From contig CM049306.1 of the NCBI GenBank assembly GCA_026874595.1, positions 10,873,019-10,937,018 on the forward strand: DNA of 64,000 nt. The letters are read 5' to 3'. This document shows positions 56,495 through 64,000 of the stretch, in pieces (position 1 is the stretch's first letter; each line of letters opens with the position of its first letter). The notes under the pieces are model-generated. The model was not told the DNA's origin. It worked only from the letters and a program-made list of their open reading frames with translations, and did not search any database. A program made the translations under genes and the position numbers. The stretch is from Sipunculus nudus (Eukaryota > Annelida > Sipuncula > Golfingiida > Sipunculidae).

Positions 56495-59040
56495 ATGATT
56501 CTCACAAATGCTCCCCCTCTCTTTCACAAAGTTTATGTTTTACCACCTCTATCTACAAACGATCACTCCACAGTATGTGCTGTGCTTCGAAAGCCTGTGT
56601 CCCGTAACTTCACATGTACTCGTAACATATGGCTCTATAATAAAGGTGACTGGAACAGTTTAAGGAATGCTCTTGCTGAGACAGATTGGCATCATTGTTT
56701 TGATACTAGCGACATTAATATAATGTATCATTGTTGGTCCTCTACTCTGCTAATTTGGATACCAAACAAGACAATTACTGTACGTACAGGAGACAAACCT
56801 TGGTATACAAGCAAGTTGCGATGCCTAAAGGTAAAAAGGACCGGTGTCATTATATAACCAAAAGGCGTAATACTGATTTAGCATGGAAGAATTTTAGATC
56901 AACAAGGAATAAGTATATAATAGCTTGTCGGAAAGCCAAAGAGGAATATAATTTTAATTTGATCAATCATCTTCAGATAAAAAACTACTCTTCGCCAAAA
57001 TATTGGTGGAAAATTGTGAAACGTCTACCTAATTTTAAACCTCAGACACCTGATTCACCTATAAAAAGTAATGGAATCTTAGTAAATGACGAGAAAGTTA
57101 AGGCAGATTTGTTCAATGATTGTTTCCTTTTAAACTGCCAAATCGATGATTTACATAGTGATCTACCTGGGATTAACACAAACGACGATGGAGTAAAACT
57201 TACCCGTATTATTGTTAAACAAACGGATGTTTTGGATATATTAAAATCTCTTGATGTAAGTAAAGCGGCGGGTCTTGATAACATTAGTCCACGCTTACTC
57301 AAGGAAACCGCTGATGTTTTAGCTGCACCTCTGTGCCAATTGATCAACCTTTCACTTGAACACTGCCAGGTACCGGATGCATGGAAAAAAGCCCACGTAA
57401 CGCCCATATATTAAAAGGATGATCCTCAACTTGTTGTTAATTATCGGCCTATATTTGTTCTAAGTAGTGTCTCCAAACTTGCCGAGAAAGCAATATTTAA
57501 GTATACGTTTAATTTTCTTCGTGAACACAGAAAGATAACAAAATTCCAATGCGGATTTATACCAGGAGATTCTACAGTGAATCAGTTAGTAGAAATTTAT
57601 CATCTGTTCTGTAAGGCCTTAGACAAAAGGATGGACGTTGTGTTTTGTGACATATCCAAAGCTTTTGAAAGAGTATGGCATAAAGGACTTTTGTACAAGT
57701 TAAAGCGGATTGGTATAGATAGCACATTTCTTTTATGGTTTAAAAATTACCTACAAAATAGGCAAAGAGTCGTCATTCGGGGCGGTTGTTCTGACTGGGG
57801 TAATATAAAAGCTGGAGTACCTCAGGGATCAGTCTTGGGACCTTTATTATTTTTGATATACATTAACGACATAGCTGATATGGTGTCATATAATATAAGG
57901 CTTTTCGCAGACGATACAACACTGTTTGTCAACTTGTGTAATTCTAATTCTAGTTTGAATAATGATTCATCTTCGATAGAAGCGTTGGCAGATCAGTGGC
58001 TGGTGACGTTTAATCCAGCAAAAACTAAAGCAATGTATATTTCGCATAAACGTGACCATTTAAATCCAGTTTTGTCCTTCGCTGGTTTTATTCTGCCTTA
58101 TACAAATAAACACAAACACTTGGGTATAAACTTTCGGGACGATTTATCATGGTCTTATCACATTTTAGAAGTATGTAAGAAAGCACAGAAGAGAAATGAC
58201 ATATTGAACAAATTTAAGTACATACTTGATAGGCAAACATTAGAAACAATGTATAAGTCCTTTGTATTGCCTATATTGGGATATGGGAGTATCATGCGGA
58301 CTAATATTACACAGGCAGACGCAAATAAACTAGAAAAGATCAAATTATATGCAGCCAGAGTTGTCACTGGGGCACTTAAAGGAACTAGTAATCGGGAAAT
58401 TTATAATGAACTTGGCTGGGAGACCTTGCAGGATCGTAGAGAAAAATCTCAATTAACAATGCTATATAAAATGATCAATGGGTTTACGACAAACTACAGT
58501 ACGTTCCTAGACGTATTCACGAACGTGCAGTATCCCCTACGAAACATTCACGATTTGGACAATCTCAGATGTAGAACATCTCTTTTCTCGGAATCGTTTA
58601 TTCCATATACATGTCGTGTCTGGAATAGTCTGGATAGTTCATTGAAAAACTTCACAACGGTCGCAGAATTCAAAAAGAAACTAAATAGGAAGAAACGGAA
58701 ATCGAATCAACATTATTTAATAGGGAAAAGAAATTTAGGAATATTACATACAAAATTAAGAATGAAATGCTGTGCTCTAATCTTTCATTTGTTTCATATG
58801 AAGATCATAGATAATCCACTGTGTGCATGTGGTATAGCTAATGAAACAATCGAACATTACCTCTTAAAATGTCCATTATACTGTGAACCCAGAAGGCACC
58901 TTGAAGTCAACTTGAAAAACCTTCGTCCTCTAGGAATAAATCTAATGTTATATGGCGATAATGACCTCTCATTTAAAGAAAACTGATTCATATCCAAGCA
59001 GGTCCAGCTCTATATTTCTGTGACAAACCGATTTACTTAA
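56495..59040 (+). pseudogene. LINE ORF2: endonuclease remnant and reverse transcriptase, broken
   Basis: The first frame (56495-56857) begins in the last part of the endonuclease: MILTNAPPLFHKVYVLPPLS and NDH in place of the family's SDH. The linker continues in another frame from about 56840. A TAA (57412-57414) interrupts just before the reverse transcriptase. In the 469-codon frame from 57577, motif A is D25 (FCDISKAFERVWH), then AGVPQGSVLGP (79-89) and FADD (110-113). The C-terminus has CACG...ETIEHYLLKCP, a CCHC-type motif. A TGA (58984-58986) stops it; the frame is open for 17 more codons to TAA at 59038-59040, the likely original end. About 500 bases of endonuclease are missing. Confidence 0.88.
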
Positions 59041-59257
59041 TCCTAATTCCTAAGGATCAGAGTTTTGTATAACTTTAGCACTGTTATGTCTTTTGTTTTA
59101 TATTTGTTCACTCTTATAACAGTAGTAAATGTATCATTCAAACAATTATTTATTGCTTCAATTTATATTATTTGTTTATACAACAAAAGGGCATTTTGAA
59201 TAGACATTGTCTGTTGCCCAATTGTATTCACTTTGTTGAATAAAATCTGTGTAAACT

Positions 59258-59381
59258 AAAACGGTTTGAAAACGGTTTTTGTTTGCCGTGTGAAGAGGCT
59301 ATATTAGATTGCAATGTGGACGCTCTAATGCGCATTCAAAACGGTTTGAAACCGGTTTGCATTTGTCATGTGAAAGGGGTT
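59258..59381. repeat. 124-bp direct repeat, right copy
   Basis: Matches 54882-55005 with two substitutions (CTCTAATG for CTCTCATG, ACGGTTTG for ACGTTTTG). It follows the LINE 3' end directly. Confidence 0.9.
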
Positions 59382-60637
59382 ATAGAGAATTTTGTCACGG
59401 TATCATATTTCATGTTTTATTTATTTATCTCCTATCATGATAGTATGATATATTTGTTCCTTTTATAATATGTGATATTAAACTGGCCCTTTTTGTAATT
59501 CTTAGTCTTATATCCTGACAAGAAATGTATCCAGTGTGTTCAGCTACCTGTGTTTCTTTAAACGCTTATTACACGTCCCGTGCACGTGTAATTCAAGAGC
59601 CATCTGTTCAGATTAATTTGAAAATAATATAAAATCAATAATATTATTGAAAATAAAATCAAGAAACATTGAGCAAGCATAATTTCTATGGTATAGAGAT
59701 CAAATACCTGGAAAAAGCACTTGTATCAAAATAGAGATATATTTTGAGAAAATTTGGATAGGCCTACGGTTAATATAGGCCTATTAGGCCCATATTATCA
59801 CTTTATGTATATACGGACATATCTAACGATAACATATTGCCAAAAACATACAGGGCGTCAACACGAGATGTCACGTGACCGTGTCATGTGATTAAACACT
59901 GGGCCCTTAGGCGGCAGTACCTAGGGACGTTTTTGAAGCGCCATTTTGTCACGACACATGGTCATGGCGGCGCTTTACGACTTGACATTTCACCTTTCAG
60001 GCCTCTGCCGCTGGCTGTTCAAAATGATTCATTCATGACAAGAACAAGTCTGGCGTCTCCATATTTTGTCAGCTTGTTCCCTTAAACGGTAACATGATTT
60101 TTTATAACGTCACATTTTGCCTTTGCAAGTGCCTATGTGTAAGAGTTTCTTTACACAACACATAAAGCTTAATAAAACCAGCTCCCTCTGTCTGATCTGC
60201 TGAATATAGGACTGATTGAATATTTTATGGAAGACCTCGTTACATCTTTTACAGCCTGGGTCCCTAGATTTTCAGACTTATGGATTTGGTGTGCAAACAT
60301 AGTTACAGTGACGGCAGTGTCCTAAAGATCAATGCAGTTCTCCCCGAAGATAAAATACAATCGGGCCGTTTTGAGATATATGATGAATAAAATAAAATTG
60401 ACGATATATAATAGGTTTTAAACATGGATTAGAAGACCTTTATGGCTGACAAAAGTCCATTTGTTTTCTAAATGGACTACTAGACAAACTCGTAATTATT
60501 TTCAGAGACAGGAAACCATTACACGCTATAGGTCCTGTCTTAAACAAATGGAACAACACCCCGCAGAATTGACAAGGCTTTAGATCATACGTAAATAAAT
60601 GACATCCTTATAGTCTTAATTTCAATAAACCAATTAA

Positions 60638-60639
<2 letters not shown>
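59382..60639. other. No gene; candidate regulatory block at 59860-60090
   Basis: AT-rich except 59860-60090, which is GC-balanced and holds the E-box palindrome GTCACGTGAC (59870-59879), a YY1-like CATGGCGGCG and AATGATTCATTCATGAC. A 65-codon frame there (59888-60085) has no motif. Confidence 0.35.

Positions 60640-60678
<39 letters not shown>
60640..60678. repeat. (TA)n microsatellite
   Basis: About 38 bases of TA dinucleotides; a short second tract lies at about 60691-60700. Confidence 0.95.
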
Positions 60679-60680
<2 letters not shown>

Positions 60681-61363
60681 TAAGCTAGTGATATATATAA
60701 ACTTCCTAAGTTGGTGATAGTCTCAGTCATATCTTCATTTACCCGGGCATATATATAATGCGTGCACTGACATAAATTACGCTCATATTATAAATTGTAC
60801 GGTACATAAAAGACAAAAGAGGACACCATAAACATTTGAAAAAAAAACAACAAAATTACTGCATGAATCAAGAGTTATGATTAGAGAATTAGCTGCTGGT
60901 AACATGTGGGGAAGGGCTCACAGCGCATGACTTTATTCTTTTCTTTCTTACCACTACTTATAAAACCTGTTCAATGGTTGGGACCAAATTACCTTGCCTG
61001 GACCAAAATTATGCTACCTTTGTAGTACACTTTGTTTCCCCTTCAACCGTGATTTACAGAAACACTTCCCGATAACATCTTTCCCTATATGCTGTGTCTT
61101 CCAGTACTTAAGAATTCGTTTGTAATAGTTTTATGAAGGCAATAAAAAAGGGTTTTATTCCACTTTAATAATCTTACTCAGAGTCTGTAGACATCCAGTC
61201 TAGATATTATTGTACTAATGTTACAAACTGAGAATACAGCGGCCTTCGGACACATATACTAAGGAGTTTTCTCTTTCAACCATCGCAATCCGGTTTTTAT
61301 CAGTGGAATATTTAAAGTTATATGTACCTCTTAAATAAAACATTGCCACGGTGAATCAATACA
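60679..61363. other. No feature recognised
   Basis: AT-rich unique DNA. Confidence 0.4.
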
Positions 61364-61371
61364 TTCTACTA

Positions 61372-62083
61372 CAGGTTTGGGGCCAGGTACTTGTACCTGT
61401 ACCTGTACCTGTACCTAGGTACACACTCAGAGTACCTGTACCTGTACCTGTAACTAAAGTACCTGTACCTGGTACAAGGTACTCCCGGTAAATTTTCATA
61501 TTTTAAGTTTTTTTTCTTTTAGTATAAAATTTGGTTACCTGTAGTGTAAAATAATCAGCAAGCCATCAGTGTGATAAACTGCTCATAAATTGAATTGTTA
61601 TCACACCTCCAGAATGGTCACGTGTGAAATCAGCTGTAACCACTAATTGAGCAAATCATTTGATTATACTATCATTCGATTATACTGTACTTGGTGCACT
61701 TAATGAACTGTTAGTACACAAATATCATGTTTGTGAAGTATGGTGTCATACTGTACTTGGTGTACTTAATGGATTTCAGTAGACTTGAATATCATGTTTG
61801 TGAATGTATGGTATCATACTCTACTTGGTGCACTTAATGGACTTTTAATACACTTGCATATCATGTTTGTGAATGTATGGTGTCATACAGATAATAAGGT
61901 CTAATAAAATATACTTTAGCAAATGACTTCAATATTGTTAGATAGAAAAAGGCATGTTAACTTGCATATGCGTGAATTTATGCCGCTATTATTATCCGTA
62001 AAAAATGTCTTTGAAGTGATCCTAACATAAATGTACCTGTACCTGTGCCTGGGTACTTTCACTTGTACCTGGCCCCAACCCTG
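61372..62083. mobile_element. hAT-type non-autonomous element with GTACCT subterminal repeats
   Basis: The ends are CAGGTTTGGGGCCAGGTAC and (complemented) CAGGGTTGGGGCCAGGTAC, 17 of 19 matching. The 8-bp target duplication is TTCTACTA (61364-61371) against TTCCACTA (62084-62091). Just inside both ends runs of GTACCT (or its complement) repeat, a layout expected of transposase binding sites. The centre has three tandem 66-69 bp units starting CATACTGTACTTGGTGCACT (61681-61886). No transposase frame. Confidence 0.85.
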
Positions 62084-62091
62084 TTCCACTA

Positions 62092-62690
62092 AAGCTTGAT
62101 TTATTTATTGATCTCTAAATCAATATTTACTTGTGATGGAAAAAATCATTTCGCAGGTGGAAATAGAAATTAGTAAAATTCAAAATAAATAAATTATACC
62201 ATTTAACCGTTGGCGTTTTATTGATCAAATCAATCCGAAAAATATAATTTTCCATTACTTCATGAAGGTTCAGTTCGGTTAAAGGGAAGTGGATCCATGC
62301 AGTGCACAGAATGGGCTCGCTTTTAGATTCGAATTTCTCTTATACCAAATGAAGGGCAGTATGTTTCTTCAATAAGAACCTCTCTACCTAAGTAAATAAA
62401 GGAAGTTTCATGACTCGCCTTAAATCCTTTTCACATACTTTCAACGGGAAAATTGAAATAGTGTGTTCAGAATCCAGTGAGAATGGTGACCACAGAGTTC
62501 TTTAAGAGTCAATCAACGTCACCGGTAACTCTACTTAAACTGGTTCATTTCTAGAAAAGAACCGGAAATTAAGTAATACGGGCGGATGTGACGTCAGAAT
62601 CACGTGCATATAAAAATCATCATAACATACTACTAAAATCTCCGTGAAAATATACACATTTATATCTCAGTTAAGAAGGTAAAAAGTAAT
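62092..62690. other. No feature recognised
   Basis: AT-rich unique DNA. Confidence 0.4.
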
Positions 62691-62870
62691 CCGGCTTCTG
62701 TGGCTCAGTGGTACTCAAAGGCGGGAGATCGTGAGTTCGAACCTCAGCCGAGGCGGTGAGGTTTTTCACGGTCGGTCCCAACCCAGGGTGAGCGCTCTGC
62801 AGGCTTAATGGGAAGGTCGTTCCCAACGGCCGTGTTTCACTCATAAAACGAGTGCGCCTTTCGGGGGTCC
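62691..62870 (+). mobile_element. tRNA-derived SINE, family A, joined to an LTR fragment
   Basis: CCGGCTTCTGTGGCTCAGTG carries a good box A (TGGCTCAGTGG), and GAGTTCGAACCTC a good box B. About 10 bases between them, present at 44061-44334, are missing. The body runs TTTTTCACGGTCGGTCCCAA, GAGCGCTCTGCAGGCTTAAT, CGTTTTATGAGT-type and TTTCGGGGGTC, then stops abruptly at 62870 where LTR sequence begins. It is the best-preserved family A head here. Confidence 0.8.
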
Positions 62871-63235
62871 TCACACTCTTCCGTGTCCGCTGGAATATTT
62901 CTCTCTCCTCCCTCTTGGCTCTAAAACACAGCCCCTATTGATAAATTTTCATCCGAAAATTCTAGAAACTTGTATTTCACGAACAATCTAAAGAACGCAA
63001 CAATACATTATACACACGCCCAAAGAACATTACAAGATACGCGCATATAGAGCGCGAACAGCCTGGAAAAGTTCCAGATTAACATGACCGCTGTGTTTCT
63101 ACACGTCAGACCCTACACGTGGGCCGGTACCCTGCCAGGCGATGCTGTCATAGCAACGAGCTATGCGTGCCACACGAACCAAATGTCAACAACACATGGA
63201 AAACCCTTGCGCACATTAAATCAGACATCTGTAAC
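62871..63235 (-). mobile_element. LTR fragment of the gypsy-class family
   Basis: Contains the family blocks CCGTGTCCGCTGGAATATTT and AAAACACAGCCCC and ends CATCTGTAACA, the TGTTAC terminus on the minus strand, against (TA)n. Its first 111 bases equal 63889-64000 except for one missing T. It lacks the other half of the LTR; the SINE joins in its middle. Confidence 0.8.
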
Positions 63236-63257
63236 AATATATATATATATATATATA
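63236..63257. repeat. (TA)n tract at the LTR end
   Basis: About 21 bases of TA dinucleotides directly outside the LTR terminus. Confidence 0.9.
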
Positions 63258-63604
63258 CTAATAAATCATTTTTTTCAGATTATACTGATGGTCCACAAAG
63301 CCCTATTAGTAGGAAGCAAGCATGTTTAAACCTGTTTGAACACAATGCTTGGCTGTAAAATTGTCTCCTACTAAACATATCAAATATTGTTTGTTCGTGT
63401 ATTATTATTATGATTATTATTATTAGTAATTTTGTAAGGTATCCAATTCAAATTGTTAAATATTTTAACCGTGGGACCCTCATATATATATATATATATA
63501 TATAACGCATTATTTGGACAACAGAAAAATACATGCATCAATAAGTGTAGTAATGTAACGTAATTGTAAGTAGAAGGTGGTCAGCACACATGTAAAAGAA
63601 CTTA
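63258..63604. other. No gene; short microsatellites
   Basis: (TTA)n at about 63400-63425 and (TA)n of about 23 bases at 63482-63504. Confidence 0.6.
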
Positions 63605-64000
63605 AATGGATAACTATTATATGTCACTGAATCTGTCAGAGGTGACAGCATATGTATATATATAATTATATATGTCAAAGCGACCACAAGTCCTTTAAGC
63701 ATATAATCCAGATGAACAGTTCACATAAATCTTCTCAGAGAATAATAGTCCAATTCAATCACAAAATCATTCTGTTGTAATCCAAAAGTGAATTATTGTA
63801 ATTATCCAGAAAGCATACCGTGCTAAATCTGCATAGAGTTCTTTGAATCCTTGATACTACTGCAATTATCGGATAGGCCCAAAACTGACTCACACTCTTC
63901 CGTGTCCGCTGGAATATTTCTCTCTCCTCCCTCTTGGCTCTAAAACACAGCCCCTATTGATAAATTTTCATCCGAAAATTCTAGAAACTTGTATTTCACG
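63605..64000 (-). mobile_element. LTR of the same family, running off the window
   Basis: From about 63679 it aligns with the solo LTR (ACATATAATCCA/GCATATAATCCA, AAATCTTCTCAGAGAATA, ACTGCAATTATCGGATAGG, ACACTCTTCCGTGTCCGCTG). The poly(A)-side end is not recognisable, so the start is approximate. It is cut by the window end, so whether it is solo or part of an element cannot be told. Confidence 0.75.

Larger units (their letters stand above)
55006..59257 (+). mobile_element. Defective non-LTR retrotransposon (LINE), CR1/Jockey-like
   Basis: A 4.25-kb element with ORF1 (coiled coil plus RNA-binding-type domain), a second frame with only the tail of an APE-type endonuclease, a full reverse transcriptase and a C-terminal zinc-type motif. 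The 3' end carries AATAAA (59239-59244) and no long poly(A). Breaks: one stop in ORF1, loss of most of the endonuclease, a frame change and two stops in ORF2. The clade is judged from RT motifs only. The flanking 124-bp direct repeat marks both ends. Confidence 0.85.

Overview
The window looks like intergenic or intronic DNA from an animal nuclear genome. It is AT-rich, has no operons or bacterial-type genes, and is full of (TA)n microsatellites, minisatellites, tRNA-derived SINEs, MITE-like DNA elements, a LINE and an LTR retrotransposon. The mix (an LTR element with protease directly followed by integrase, a LINE with a coiled-coil ORF1 and a PQGSVLGP/FADD reverse transcriptase, scattered 'TTTTAGCTCAC' sequence) suggests a marine invertebrate, most likely a mollusc. 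That is inference from repeat content only. I recognise no complete host gene. Two short segments look like possible last coding exons (131-192 plus, 8055-8198 minus), one strong splice donor lies at 12604, and one CpG-rich promoter-like block lies at 48930-49200.

Layout. 1-18 kb: mostly unique AT-rich DNA with a few MITE-like elements, an array of CTCGCCTAGGCGAG palindromes (6669-6955) and long (TA)n tracts. 18.6-25.6 kb: a 27-bp minisatellite, a CGTACGTACG minisatellite, a SINE, a TA-flanked MITE and a short foldback hairpin. 25.6-31.4 kb: mostly unique, with several stretches that look like regulatory DNA. 31.4-39.7 kb: a nested insertion locus. A repeat that is about 740 bp and uninterrupted at 47021-47758 has here been split by a hAT-type element, a 557-bp insert with a 9-bp target duplication, a defective Ty3/gypsy-class retrotransposon sitting in a (TA)n tract, and a 2.3-kb CpG-rich insert that itself carries a MITE and a SINE. 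40-50 kb: a solo LTR of the same family, SINE and MITE copies, the second copy of the host repeat, and the promoter-like block between two copies of one MITE. 50.6-54.7 kb: a foldback element whose arms are tandem 162-bp units, with a 15-bp minisatellite in the middle, followed by a second large inverted repeat. 54.9-59.4 kb: a defective LINE flanked by a 124-bp direct repeat. 59.4-64 kb: a hAT-type element with an 8-bp target duplication, a SINE joined to an LTR fragment, and the start of another LTR running out of the window.

The strongest results are structural. Target-site duplications and a paralogous empty site let the 31-40 kb locus be read as a series of insertions. The retrotransposon keeps a perfect 18-nt tRNA-Pro-type primer-binding site and shows protease directly followed by integrase. 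The LINE has an unusually long apparent target duplication. All transposon genes seen are broken.
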